Of a DNA stretch of 64,000 bases, positions 9,142 through 17,687 are shown one piece after another. This DNA comes from Halorientalis marina (GTDB taxonomy: Archaea; Halobacteriota; Halobacteria; Halobacteriales; Haloarculaceae): contig NZ_CP095490.1 of assembly GCF_023028345.1 (NCBI RefSeq), positions 124,001 to 188,000 of the forward strand. The letters are read 5' to 3'. The notes under the pieces are model-generated. The model searched no databases. It was given only the letters and a program-made list of their open reading frames with translations, and was not told the origin of the DNA. Both the position numbers and the translations under genes were made by a program. Numbering within the stretch: the stretch's first letter is position 1; each line of letters starts with the position of its first letter.

Positions 9142-9729
9142 CTACTCGCCGATTTGCTCGTCTACGTCTGCATCCAACGCCTCGATATCGATTTCCGTCG
9201 AAATCTCGTCCTCTACATCAAGGAGGATTTCCTGGAGTTCCTGGAGGATTGTTTCGGCTTCGAGGACGGGGATCTCCTGCTCTCGAGCCATGATCCGGGC
9301 AGTCATCTCCGATTTCGTGTAGGCCCGAGCGTATTCGATGGCCGTCGCCAGACCGCTGACTTCGTGGCGTTCGACGTAAAGTTCGATATTGTCGTTTGAG
9401 TCGCGTTGAGCCAGGGCAACGAGAAGCGTCGGGGTGATTTGAAACGTCTCTTCCCCGGTCTGTATGGTCATATCGACCCGACGAGCGCTATATCGGTGCG
9501 GCTGAGAGTCCGTCACGCGCTTGAGGACACCGATTTCCACGAGATGCTTGACATCCTCGTAGACCGTGGTTTGAGAACTCGCAGAACGGCTTGCGAGCTC
9601 CTCTACAGTGGGGGTGTCGAGTTCGAGTACCCGAGCGTACAGACGTGCCAACCGTTCGTTCTGGATCACGTCAGAAACTGCCAGCATCGTATCCAACGGG
9701 TGCGAACCCGAGAGAGCTGATTCGGCCAT
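9142..9729 (-). CDS. Winged-helix regulator, probable antitoxin partner
   Basis: The 195-residue product has a winged helix in its first half; residues about 20-90 include TPTVEELASRSASSQTTVYE as the likely helix-turn-helix. A helical, acidic C-terminus follows. It is the first gene of a two-gene operon with the PIN nuclease. A 10-bp perfect palindrome TTCCGCGGAA lies between its TATA-like box and its start, so self-repression is likely. The division of labour (antitoxin or pure regulator) is inferred from position only. Confidence 0.75.
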   Translation of the reverse strand: MAESALSGSHPLDTMLAVSDVIQNERLARLYARVLELDTPTVEELASRSASSQTTVYEDVKHLVEIGVLKRVTDSQPHRYSARRVDMTIQTGEETFQITPTLLVALAQRDSNDNIELYVERHEVSGLATAIEYARAYTKSEMTARIMAREQEIPVLEAETILQELQEILLDVEDEISTEIDIEALDADVDEQIGE

Positions 9730-9739
9730 ATATTTTAAT

Positions 9740-9757
9740 TTCCGCGGAATACATAAA
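9740..9757 (-). promoter_or_regulatory. Promoter and palindromic operator of the TA operon
   Basis: On the minus strand a TTTATGTA box (9750-9757) is followed directly by TTCCGCGGAA (9740-9749) and then the ATG at 9729. A repressor at the palindrome would cover the expected transcription start. Confidence 0.6.
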
Positions 9758-9931
9758 GTTGTATCGGTGGGCTAAGTGGTGCTTCCAACCGTTGATTGAG
9801 GGGTTTGTTATTCCTCAAACCGGAGAAGAGACTCATTATTTGATAGAACCGTGTGTAAGAGGTAGAAGATGTATGCAGCACGCGCCGATTTGAATCTCTA
9901 CTGACCGGATCTCAATATCCTCAAAAGTAAG

Positions 9932-9940
9932 TTTATTAAC
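9932..9940 (+). promoter_or_regulatory. TATA box of selO
   Basis: TTTATTAAC lies 28 nt upstream of the selO ATG, so the mRNA would be almost leaderless. The remaining 9730-9967 interval shows no gene. Confidence 0.5.
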
Positions 9941-9967
9941 AAGCAAAATAATACTACTTAAGACAAA

Positions 9968-11362
9968 ATGACGTTTTCATTTGATACCACTTATAAAAAT
10001 TTGGACCCAAGCCTCTATTCGAGAGTAACGCCGAAAAGTATCGCTAATCCAGAAATTGTAGTTCGTAATGACGGGCTCTGTGCTGATCTTGGATTGGATC
10101 CAGCGGAACTCAATGCTACCATTCTAGCAGGCCAAGACCTCTTGGAAGAACCAATCGCCCAAGCATATGCAGGCCACCAGTATGGGAGCTTTACCGTCCT
10201 GGGCGATGGGAGAGCGATGATACTCGGCGAACATGTGCGCGATGGTGATAGATACGATATCCAATTAAAAGGCTCCGGTCGAACGCCGTACTCCGGGAGA
10301 GGCGACGGCAACGCAACTGTCAGCTCGATGCTCAGAGAGTATCTGTATTCATATGCGATGCAGAATCTACACATCAAAACATCGAGAAGCCTAGCTGTCC
10401 TCGAAACTGACGAAGCGATCCGACGACGGCGGAAGGAACCTGGAGCCATTCTTGTCCGAGTGATGAACAGCCATATTCGATACGGGACCTTTCAGTATGT
10501 TGCAAGCCGAGCAGCCGACGAACTACAGCGATTCACTGACTACGTTATCGACAGACACTACCCACAGCTAACTGCAGCGGATCGTCCATACCTCGATTTC
10601 TTTGATGCAGTCATGCAGTCGTCGATTGAGATGGTTGTCGACTGGCTGCGTGTCGGATTCGTTCATGGCGTGATGAATACCGACAACATGAGTATCGATG
10701 GAGAAACATTTGATTACGGGCCCTGTGCGTTCATAAATTACTATGATGAGGATGCGGTCTTCAGCTCGATCGACAAGCACGGACGATATGCCTTCGGCAA
10801 CCAGCGACCCATTTTGCGGTGGAATCTCGAACGTCTCGCAGAGGCGCTCCAACCGCTGTGTACACGAACGGCGCTCACGTATGATGAACTCGAAAGTAAA
10901 CTGGACGAATTTGACGATCGATTTGATGCACAATACTACACGATGATGCGAAAGAAGCTGGGGATCACCTCGGATGATGAGGAAGCACTCGTCGATGAAT
11001 TCCTGGAGTGGCTCCGCAAGTCGAACGCAGACTATACCAATACGTTCCTCGAATTAGAGACGACCGGTACGTTTGATGACCCAGCGTTTGCAACTACAGA
11101 ATTCGAACAGCTCAGAGATAAACTGGCTGCTGTCGGCCTAGATGAGGAGTTGATGCAGGAGGCCAATCCGCGGTACATTCCCCGCAACTACCTGGTTGAA
11201 CAGGCATTGGACGAGTATCTCGAAACTGGGACTCTTTCCACATTCGAACGGTTATTGAACGTGCTGGAAAACCCCTATATATCGAAGGATATGGGTTCAC
11301 AATTCCAGCAACCACCGCCACGAGAATTCGATACGGAGTATACAACGTACTGTAATACGTGA
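9968..11362 (+). CDS. selO: SelO-family protein AMPylase (YdiU)
   Basis: The 464-residue product aligns with SelO landmarks: GDGRAMILGE, QLKGSGRTPYSGRGDGNA, the LREYL region, HGVMNTDNMSIDGETFDYGP and FGNQRPILRWNLERLAEAL. These include the pseudokinase nucleotide-binding Lys and the Asn/Asp metal ligands. SelO transfers AMP to Ser/Thr/Tyr of target proteins, mainly in redox control. The C-terminus ends soon after the core and lacks the Cys-containing tail of many homologues. Its base composition is AT-richer than the flanks, and it lies among mobile elements and a TA module, so it is probably acquired cargo. Confidence 0.9.
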   Translation: MTFSFDTTYKNLDPSLYSRVTPKSIANPEIVVRNDGLCADLGLDPAELNATILAGQDLLEEPIAQAYAGHQYGSFTVLGDGRAMILGEHVRDGDRYDIQLKGSGRTPYSGRGDGNATVSSMLREYLYSYAMQNLHIKTSRSLAVLETDEAIRRRRKEPGAILVRVMNSHIRYGTFQYVASRAADELQRFTDYVIDRHYPQLTAADRPYLDFFDAVMQSSIEMVVDWLRVGFVHGVMNTDNMSIDGETFDYGPCAFINYYDEDAVFSSIDKHGRYAFGNQRPILRWNLERLAEALQPLCTRTALTYDELESKLDEFDDRFDAQYYTMMRKKLGITSDDEEALVDEFLEWLRKSNADYTNTFLELETTGTFDDPAFATTEFEQLRDKLAAVGLDEELMQEANPRYIPRNYLVEQALDEYLETGTLSTFERLLNVLENPYISKDMGSQFQQPPPREFDTEYTTYCNT

Positions 11363-11611
11363 GCCAATAGTACCAAAGTAGGTATACTCATCAACTCGCC
11401 ATTGCTCAGGCGAGGACACTATCATCGGGCAAACGGCAGTTACTGTTGATGAACTGTTGGGCATCGCCGATTGAGAGAGCAGTATTCACAAATGCAAGAC
11501 TCGCGCCCTCCATCTTGCACGCGGTGAGAGAATTATCTGCTATCTAATATTTGAGCGTATGATTATGAACTCACGAATCCACAGTTGAATGACCACTTCG
11601 TTCACGGTGAA
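11363..11611. other. Intergenic stretch with no recognised gene
   Basis: AT-richer non-coding DNA lies between the convergent selO and the following leftward gene. I see no ORF with coding character and no clear terminator. Confidence 0.5.
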
Positions 11612-13174
11612 TCAGGAGATGTCACCGAGTCGTCGCTGAAGCTGATCCTGCACTCGGTGTGCTTGCTGATCCGAGAGGTCGGCCTCTGTATCGACGCTGA
11701 TGCCCGGGATATCGACGATGTCTTCGAGAGAGTCACTGAGCGTCTGCTGATTCTCGGGAAGGACATGCTGGGAGTCGTCGTCCGTCTGCCGGTCGTGTTC
11801 CTGCATCGCGAGTTGAATCATCATCGCTGGCTTTCTGAACAACTCGCCAGCGACCTCAAGGTACTCCTGATAGGTATCCGAGGCCATCGATCCCTCGTAT
11901 TCCTGTAGTACCGCGATGAGCAAGGAGAGCTGAAGGTTGAACACAGTTGGTCGCGAGGAGGGCTTTGCGATCGAGATCGCTCGGTCGGCGGCCCGCTCTG
12001 CGTATTTGAATGCGATCCCCCAGTAGGTGTAGCAGTCTTCGACGGAGAAAGGGAGGTCCTCAAAGTCGTACGCGATGGCCCGTGTCCGACGAATAGCGGT
12101 ATCGACCTCGATCATCCGAGTGTCGATGTCGTCGTAGATAGAGCGCCACCACTCGCTAATCGGGACACGGCCCTGACTGCGTTCGTGATCGGCATTCGTG
12201 GCTTTCCCGTAGTGCCGCCGTGTGTACCGTTCGCCCATATCGGGAAGGACGGTCCCGCTGTCGGGGAAGAAGAGGACAGGTCGCGCCCAGAGCGTCTGCG
12301 TGCCTCGGAAGTCGTACCCGGTCTGGAAGCCGCCGTAGATGATGGTCTCCGATCCTTCCTCGTCTTTGTTGGAGTCCTCATCGGAGTCGCTATCGTTACT
12401 AACAGCGATGGTGATGCCGTCTTCTTCGACGTCGTCTTCGATGTCCCCCTGATCGCCGGAGACGAGGTGACGGAGGCTCGGGCAGATGACGACCATCTTG
12501 AACAACCCACCCCAATCGCGGTAGGACACCCACCCGAAGGGATTGGTTTCGCCGCGCTGCTGGAGTGCACTGATGATGGGGAGATACGCCTCCTGTGGGT
12601 TGATAATGGAGTACGAATCCGAGGCGATCTGCCACCGGAACTTAACATCGTAGCCGAGCGCGTTCAACGCCTTTCGGCGGTCGTCGACGATATCTTGATG
12701 ATCATAGACACGCACGACTGCGTCGGCCTCACTCGCGGCGGCGAGGTCTTCGATCGAACTTCCGGTATAGGATTCGAGTGCGTCGACGTCGAGGCCATGC
12801 ACACGGCGGATGACGGCAGTGTCGACACGCCCGGATGTCTCGACGAAATCGTTGGTCGCCCAGAGTTCACCGGAGCTCGCCTTCGGGAGGGCTTGGATAG
12901 CTTCCTTAAACGAGCGGGAGTTCGCTGCCGAACACCGGGTTTCCGGTGGAACTTCATCGGGATATTCCCGGGAGTCGTTCTCAGTGAGGCCGACGAATTT
13001 TCGGTCTGTCTCTCGGGTTAGGAGATCGGCAAGCGGAAGGGGCGGGCGGTCGGTATCGGTGCGACTGGCGCTAGTATCGTTCTCGTCCCCACTGGTGTTC
13101 TCGGTCTCGTTCTCGTTCGAGTCGGAGCCGGGGGAGCGAGGCTGGCTGGAACTGGATTTGGATTCTGTTGACAT
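11612..13174 (-). CDS. Large unknown protein with acidic N-terminus
   Basis: I place the start at MSTESKSSSS (520 residues); the upstream in-frame extension is Arg/Cys-rich and looks non-coding. The first 60 residues are Ser/Asp/Glu-rich, as in many proteins here. The rest is mixed alpha/beta, with a second acidic insert (residues about 245-270) and Trp/Tyr-rich segments such as EWWRSIYDDIDTRM. I recognise no domain. The nearest hairpin motif lies 264 nt upstream, unusually far, with a 13-codon ORF in between. Confidence 0.75.
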   Translation of the reverse strand: MSTESKSSSSQPRSPGSDSNENETENTSGDENDTSASRTDTDRPPLPLADLLTRETDRKFVGLTENDSREYPDEVPPETRCSAANSRSFKEAIQALPKASSGELWATNDFVETSGRVDTAVIRRVHGLDVDALESYTGSSIEDLAAASEADAVVRVYDHQDIVDDRRKALNALGYDVKFRWQIASDSYSIINPQEAYLPIISALQQRGETNPFGWVSYRDWGGLFKMVVICPSLRHLVSGDQGDIEDDVEEDGITIAVSNDSDSDEDSNKDEEGSETIIYGGFQTGYDFRGTQTLWARPVLFFPDSGTVLPDMGERYTRRHYGKATNADHERSQGRVPISEWWRSIYDDIDTRMIEVDTAIRRTRAIAYDFEDLPFSVEDCYTYWGIAFKYAERAADRAISIAKPSSRPTVFNLQLSLLIAVLQEYEGSMASDTYQEYLEVAGELFRKPAMMIQLAMQEHDRQTDDDSQHVLPENQQTLSDSLEDIVDIPGISVDTEADLSDQQAHRVQDQLQRRLGDIS

Positions 13175-13390
13175 GGGTGAGTCCTCGGTATCGAAAATGC
13201 CGCGGGAGTACGCACACGGCTGGGAGTGAACGGAGAAAACGCAGAGACGAGACGGCCGATCCCGTATCATGGGAGTTTGCCGCACAGTACTACAGCTACG
13301 AAGGGGAGTGGAGCGTGGAGAACCGCTAGAGCCGAGAGGAGAAAGATGGGGGGTGGTGGAGAGCCCGAACAGAATCCGTCCCGGTGGTCG

Positions 13391-13432
13391 TCAATCGACG
13401 CGCGGAACGCTTGGAGTGTTCTGTTTGGACAT
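13391..13432 (-). other. Possible 13-codon leader ORF after hairpin motif
   Basis: ATG to TGA encodes MSKQNTPSVPRVD. It begins 5-6 nt after the GGTGGGGGG arm of the hairpin, a suitable Shine-Dalgarno distance. Unlike the PCNA leader it does not overlap the next gene, so support is weak. Confidence 0.25.
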
Positions 13433-13437
13433 CCGAT

Positions 13438-13464
13438 CCCCCCACCGAACAGGGGGGAACAAAC
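13438..13464 (-). promoter_or_regulatory. Leader hairpin motif, site 4
   Basis: Minus strand: GTTTGTTCC, CCCC, a loop CTGTTCGGT, then GGGGGG. It lies between the DUF6166-like gene stop and the 520-residue gene. Confidence 0.6.
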
Positions 13465-13502
13465 AGGTGAGAGGGAAGCCGAGTCGGTCAGGCTGCTGTG
13501 GG

Positions 13503-14381
13503 TTACTCGTCTGCCTCACTAAGAGTACTTGTGAACGTCTGCTGGGCGGTGTCGCCCCGAGTGTTGGACATCTCCGAGAGCGACATTTCACGGGTGTCGT
13601 GCTCGGGGATGTGCTCTGTACCGCCGAAGTACTGGACGAAGCCGGGGCGAGCGTTAGGGATTTTCTTCGCGGATGCGTCGCTGATCCCCGCGAGCTGGGA
13701 GTGATTGCGCCCATAGCAGACCCAGGCTGCGAGTTCGCCCATCGAGTCGAACTGCTTGACGAGCGTACTGCGGGCGTTCGAGGGAATGTCGAGGCCTTGA
13801 ATTCGATAAAGTGTCCCCGAAGCGACGGCGTCGCTGGCGGGATCTTCCTCACCGCTCCAGATGGCTTTCAGCCGTCGAAGGTTCTCGCGACGGTTCCCCG
13901 ACTGCCACAGAACCTCCGCGTACTTCTCGGCGAGAGCGATCTCCGCGGCGTACGTGATGGACTCGAGGTCGGCATCCTCGAGATCGGGAACGTCTTCGGG
14001 GCCGGGGGCGGTGTTTTCGGGGTGGTCGCGACCGTCGATGGCCTCGACGTACTCATCTGAGCGGTAGTCTTGACGTTTGATTTCCCAGGTATCGTCGGTT
14101 AGTTCACGCCGGACGAAGTTCTCCGCGAATAGGTGGTAGTGTTCGACAGCGTAGTCCACGCCTTTGAGCGGGGCGAGGAGTGCGATAGCGAGTTGACTGG
14201 CCTTCTCGTCAGAGGCGTCAGGCCCCCAGTCGAATCCGCCGGGAGCGAGTCGGTGGACGAACAGATGCTTGTCGAGCAGGTTATCGCCAGCGTAGACGAA
14301 GTTTCCGCCAACGCCTCGTTCGCCTTGGTACGGTTCGTTCTTCCATTTCGTTTTTCGCGAGTAATCGGTTTTTGCTGGCAT
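13503..14381 (-). CDS. DUF6166-like protein with C-terminal helix-hairpin-helix region
   Basis: This 292-residue protein begins MPAKTDYSRKTKWKNEPYQG. Residues about 27-75 (GDNLLDKHLF to LLAPLKG) resemble a DUF6166 domain. The region FDSMGELAAWVCYGRNHSQL to GISDASAKKI near 213-241 looks like a helix-hairpin-helix. It has no hairpin leader of its own. Its natural upstream neighbours are probably the PCNA operon genes, now separated by the tnpB insertion. A DNA-related role is an inference only. Confidence 0.7.
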   Translation of the reverse strand: MPAKTDYSRKTKWKNEPYQGERGVGGNFVYAGDNLLDKHLFVHRLAPGGFDWGPDASDEKASQLAIALLAPLKGVDYAVEHYHLFAENFVRRELTDDTWEIKRQDYRSDEYVEAIDGRDHPENTAPGPEDVPDLEDADLESITYAAEIALAEKYAEVLWQSGNRRENLRRLKAIWSGEEDPASDAVASGTLYRIQGLDIPSNARSTLVKQFDSMGELAAWVCYGRNHSQLAGISDASAKKIPNARPGFVQYFGGTEHIPEHDTREMSLSEMSNTRGDTAQQTFTSTLSEADE

Positions 14382-14510
14382 GAGATTAAGTCTGAAGGTG
14401 GGTTATCCATCAGCGGATTGGTGGGACTGCGACGGGTCCGAGGCGGGTCGTGCCTCGGTCGATGGTGTGGGACTCGGTTGTGATTGCTCTAGGTTGGTCG
14501 GAGACGAATG

Positions 14511-14545
14511 GTGAACCTGCCCCGAGGTCAAGCCTCGGGGCTTCC
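14511..14545 (-). ncRNA. Right-end hairpin of the second tnpB, omega RNA 3' region
   Basis: On the minus strand GCCCCGAGG and CCTCGGGGC pair around a 5-nt loop, and the element ends with GGTTCAC. The tnpB stop codon lies inside the hairpin arm, so the C-terminal codons overlap the RNA scaffold, as is usual in this group. Confidence 0.65.
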
Positions 14546-15763
14546 TGCTTCTACGACGCGCTTTGCATTCACCCGCGAAGGAGTGAACGTAGGGAGCGCA
14601 GTCTCCACAGGCGTTGATTCGGAGCGTCCCGCCCCTAACTGCTTGCAACCGCGTGAAAGGATGTTCTTCGCCGCATTTAGGTCCCGGTCCTCCTCGTGAC
14701 CACACGCCGGACACGAGTGCTGCCGAACCCAAATCGGCTTGTCCGTCTTGACACCACACCGCGAGCATTCCTTGGTCGTCCCTGCCGAGTCTACCTTCAC
14801 GACGTGCGTGCCGTGCAACTCTCCTTTGTACTCTAAGAGCGTCAAGAACCGCGACCACGACGCATCCTGTTTGTTCTTGGCCGATTGAGACGTTTCCATC
14901 ATCGGCTTCACGTCGAGGTCTTCGACAGCCACCATGTCGTACTCCCGAACCAGCCACGTCGTCAACTTGTGCTGGAAGTCCAGCACCACCCGCTTGATAC
15001 GACGCTTCGCCTTGGCGACCTTCTGACGCTGTTTCTCCCAGTTGTTCGACCCATACTCTTTCCGGTCGAGTTTCCGCTGTTCGCGTGCGTAGCGGTCGTA
15101 CTCGTCGGAGAGGTCGAGCATGTCCACAGCGAGGTTGTCGCTGGTGTGGATATACGACTGGATGCCGAGGTCCACGCCTACGCAGTCGGCTGGAGACAGG
15201 TCGTCGGGATTCGGTTTCTCGGGGAGGCTGTCGTCCGGGCGTTCGGTGACGAGACAGGCGAACCATTCGCCCGTCAGCTCCTTTTTGAGAACGACGCGCT
15301 TGATGCTCTCGGTCGGCGGCAGGTCGCGGTGTGCGCGAATCTGAATAGTGCCGATTTTGGAGAGTCGGAGTGACACGTATCCGTCGCGGCCCGTGGTGTG
15401 ATTCACGTCGTAGCCTTCGGACTGATACGCGACCGATCGCCGCTCTCCGCTCCCCTGCCATTTGAGCCGTCCAGTTTTACAGCCCTTGTACCGCTTTTCT
15501 CGGAGGATCTTGATGTTCTTGTGAACTTCAGAGATGGTTTGTTGGGCGGCATGTGCGGACACGTCCTTGAACACGGGCCACCGCTGTTTCCAGTCGGTGA
15601 GTTTGTTGTGCTGATCGAAAGAACTCGGACGGTTGCCCGGTTCGTGGGAGTAGTAGTCGCGGACGGCGTGGTTGCGGATCTGCCGGTGAAGTTCTATGTG
15701 ACGCCACGCTTCGCTGGCGGTTTCCTCATCAGGGCAGGCGCGACAGCGAAGCGTGACGTTCAT
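14528..15763 (-). CDS. tnpB: TnpB RNA-guided nuclease (second copy)
   Basis: The 411-residue product has an intact catalytic set: GVDLGIQSYI, AVEDLDVKP and DRDLNAAKNIL. The zinc ribbon is CSRCG followed by CPACG. The C-terminus KRVVEAGSPEA is the typical tail encoded across the right end. No tnpA is present. A small AbrB-like gene starts just upstream. The element interrupts an operon between a zinc-protein gene and the DUF6166-like gene. Confidence 0.93.
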   Translation of the reverse strand: MNVTLRCRACPDEETASEAWRHIELHRQIRNHAVRDYYSHEPGNRPSSFDQHNKLTDWKQRWPVFKDVSAHAAQQTISEVHKNIKILREKRYKGCKTGRLKWQGSGERRSVAYQSEGYDVNHTTGRDGYVSLRLSKIGTIQIRAHRDLPPTESIKRVVLKKELTGEWFACLVTERPDDSLPEKPNPDDLSPADCVGVDLGIQSYIHTSDNLAVDMLDLSDEYDRYAREQRKLDRKEYGSNNWEKQRQKVAKAKRRIKRVVLDFQHKLTTWLVREYDMVAVEDLDVKPMMETSQSAKNKQDASWSRFLTLLEYKGELHGTHVVKVDSAGTTKECSRCGVKTDKPIWVRQHSCPACGHEEDRDLNAAKNILSRGCKQLGAGRSESTPVETALPTFTPSRVNAKRVVEAGSPEA

Positions 15764-16229
15764 AGGTGTTACTCCAGCCGTTCGACGGTGAGTTTGACTC
15801 TATCCCCGGATTCGATGCCGAGTGTTTCTCGGACTTCTTCGGGGATGGTGACTTGCCCCCGGTCGCGGACGGTGGGGTAACATTCCATCTCTGTCTGATC
15901 CATACTGATTTAATCGTACCCAATCCAATTAATGACGCCGATTCGGTGGGCCTGTGGGCCGGGCGAAACCCATCGTCGGTTGGTTGGCTATAGTCGGGAT
16001 TCACCCTCGTCAAGCCCCGAGGCACTCTCCCTTGATTTCTGTAGATGATGTACTCGTCGTCATCGGCAAGTGCCTCGAGAACGCAGGACGCGCAGCCCGC
16101 GTAGTCGTCTGGCCAGCTGTCGAGTCTATAGAGTGAGTTCGTCTCCCAGCGACAGTACGGACACTTCCGCTGGGTTTCAGTTCTCGTATCGATAATCGAG
16201 AGAGGAGCCGCGTAGCGTCCAGGAGCCAT
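15729..16229 (-). pseudogene. Small zinc-ribbon protein, 3' end probably replaced by the tnpB element
   Basis: The N-terminal 90-110 residues look genuine: MAPGRYAAPLSI, then CPYCRW followed 22 residues later by CASCVLEAL. The frame continues by chance through the AbrB gene and into tnpB, giving 166 residues with a basic, low-complexity tail. It starts 11 bp after the preceding small gene of the PCNA operon. The insertion site is probably near 15,950, where composition changes. Function unknown; a zinc-ribbon protein may have been truncated. Confidence 0.5.
15769..15903 (-). CDS. AbrB/MazE-type swapped-hairpin DNA-binding protein
   Basis: This 44-residue protein, starting MDQTEMECYPTVRDRGQ, contains the AbrB signature RGQVTIPEEVRETLGI and GDRVKLTV. 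It ends 5 bp before the tnpB start, so the two are probably co-transcribed. Such mini-genes accompany tnpB in other haloarchaea and may repress the element. It overlaps the end of the reading frame of the disrupted zinc protein, which supports an insertion event. Confidence 0.8.
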   Translation of the reverse strand: MDQTEMECYPTVRDRGQVTIPEEVRETLGIESGDRVKLTVERLE

Positions 16230-16240
16230 CGATCGAGTAA

Positions 16241-16489
16241 CTACCCAAGAGCCAAATCGCTGTTCGTGGTCGGGTCAGTCCCGGTATGTGCCCCAACGGT
16301 GGTCTCGTCGTTTGCTCCGTCAGGACTGAGATCGAGGCAGTGTTCGCCGATGGCGGTCTCCGGTTCGTCCGGGTGGAATACCCGGATAGTGAGTGCATCC
16401 TCGGAACGATCGACAGAAACGATGAACGTCTCGCCAAGCCGTATATCTGCATAGGTATCGCCGTCGCTGAGGGAGGTTAGCGAAGTCAT
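16241..16489 (-). CDS. Small acidic unknown protein downstream of PCNA
   Basis: The 82-residue product begins MTSLTSLSDGDTYADIRLGE and looks beta-rich. Its ATG overlaps the PCNA stop codon (TAATG), so translation is probably coupled and it may work with the clamp. No PIP-box-like motif is obvious and I recognise no family. Confidence 0.7.
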   Translation of the reverse strand: MTSLTSLSDGDTYADIRLGETFIVSVDRSEDALTIRVFHPDEPETAIGEHCLDLSPDGANDETTVGAHTGTDPTTNSDLALG

Positions 16490-17505
16490 TAGTTGGACCG
16501 GATTCGGGGGGCAATCATCGAGAGAATCTCGCACTCGCCGTCTGCAAACTCGTATTCGATCATCATTGGAAAGTCCGTCCCGAAGGTGATGCTGATTGCA
16601 GCGTTCTTCGGGAATTTCCGGGAGATGTCCTTAACGTAGTCAAGCGAAAACAGCGCTTCCGCGTCGACGGCGGTCAGCTCGGTATACTCCTCCTCCGTAA
16701 GTTCTAGGGACACGTCGTCGGTGTCGCCTTGGGCTTCGATGAAGACGGCCTGCTCGGTCTCGTCACAACGGATTTGGATGTGGTCGGAGACCATATCAGC
16801 TGCTTTCACCCCCCGCCTGATCTGCGATTCATCGACAGTGAACGACGCGGGGAGATCCATGTCCGGAATTTCGGGTTCCGACCTGATGCTGTCGGGGTCG
16901 ATACACGCCATCGTGAACTCGACGCCATCGATGTAGATGACGAGTTTGAACGTATTCGTGTCGAACGAGAGTTCGACGAGATCATCCTTCTTCGCGAGTT
17001 TTAAGACCCCCTCGAGACGTTCGAGATTGAGGCCCAGAACACCCTCGGAGGCGTCGTAGGACTCGAAAGCCCCTGCGGACAGCACACCGTCGTCCATCGC
17101 GACGTTTGCGGGATCGACCGCACGGACCTGAATGCCATCAGGCTCAACATTGAACTTCGCCTCGTCGACGATGGCGCGAAGCGTACCGACGAACTCCTTG
17201 ATGTCACCGCCCATGATGGCGGCCTGGAACTGGCTCGGCGGTCCGGTGCCGACATCGGCCTCTTCTTCTGCGTCTTCCTCGACGTCCTCGTCGGCTTCAC
17301 CGTCGGTGTTGGATTCTTGCTCCGGTTCAGAATCTGGTTCCGATTCCAGATCTGGTTCGGGCTCGCCTTTGGGTTGGGTATTTTCAGCGGTTTCTGCGGT
17401 GGTCGCGTCGTCGACGTCCATCTCAGATTCTACGTCTGAGGATCCGTCGTCGGGTGTGGTCGCTGGCTGTGCGTCCGCGCTTTCGGATTCGGTGTTGGTA
17501 CTCAT
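16489..17505 (-). CDS. pcn: PCNA DNA sliding clamp with acidic N-terminal extension
   Basis: Residues about 93-338 are an archaeal PCNA: FQAAIMGGDIKEFVGTLRAI, the central VRAVDPANVAMDD, SFTVDESQIRRGVKAADMV and C-terminal GECEILSMIAPRI. The first 92 residues are an Asp/Glu/Ser-rich tail not found in chromosomal PCNA. The protein should form a ring that tethers polymerases and nucleases. An element-borne clamp suggests element-specific replication. Its start codon overlaps the stop of a 39-codon leader peptide (ATGA), so translational control is likely. Confidence 0.95.
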   Translation of the reverse strand: MSTNTESESADAQPATTPDDGSSDVESEMDVDDATTAETAENTQPKGEPEPDLESEPDSEPEQESNTDGEADEDVEEDAEEEADVGTGPPSQFQAAIMGGDIKEFVGTLRAIVDEAKFNVEPDGIQVRAVDPANVAMDDGVLSAGAFESYDASEGVLGLNLERLEGVLKLAKKDDLVELSFDTNTFKLVIYIDGVEFTMACIDPDSIRSEPEIPDMDLPASFTVDESQIRRGVKAADMVSDHIQIRCDETEQAVFIEAQGDTDDVSLELTEEEYTELTAVDAEALFSLDYVKDISRKFPKNAAISITFGTDFPMMIEYEFADGECEILSMIAPRIRSN

Positions 17506-17621
17506 GTGTGAGTGGAGTCGTGGTCGCGATACTGTCGGTGATCGAGCTGCTCACGAAGGGAGAAAATCGAACCAATAATAGTAATAATAACGGTAATACC
17601 GTTATGAACGGTAACCGCCAT
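17502..17621 (-). CDS. 39-residue leader peptide overlapping PCNA start
   Basis: The frame encodes MAVTVHNGITVIITIIGSIF followed by a charged tail ending DHDSTHT. The ATG lies 9 nt after GGGGGGAGGTAGAAG, a good Shine-Dalgarno context created by the 3' arm of the hairpin motif. Its TGA overlaps the PCNA ATG. The middle is strongly Ile/Val/Thr-rich and could form one membrane helix, or act as an attenuating peptide. It may be a regulator of PCNA translation rather than a functional protein. Confidence 0.55.
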   Translation of the reverse strand: MAVTVHNGITVIITIIGSIFSLREQLDHRQYRDHDSTHT

Positions 17622-17635
17622 GAACTCTTCTACCT

Positions 17636-17663
17636 CCCCCCATCCCCGTGGGGTGGGCAAAAC
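17636..17663 (-). promoter_or_regulatory. Leader hairpin motif, site 5
   Basis: Minus strand: GGTTTTGCCCACCCCACGGG, then GATGGGGGGAGGTAG. The last arm doubles as a Shine-Dalgarno for the leader peptide. It is the only motif that serves the PCNA operon. Confidence 0.65.
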
Positions 17664-17687
17664 CGAGCATGATGGTCGCGATCTCGG

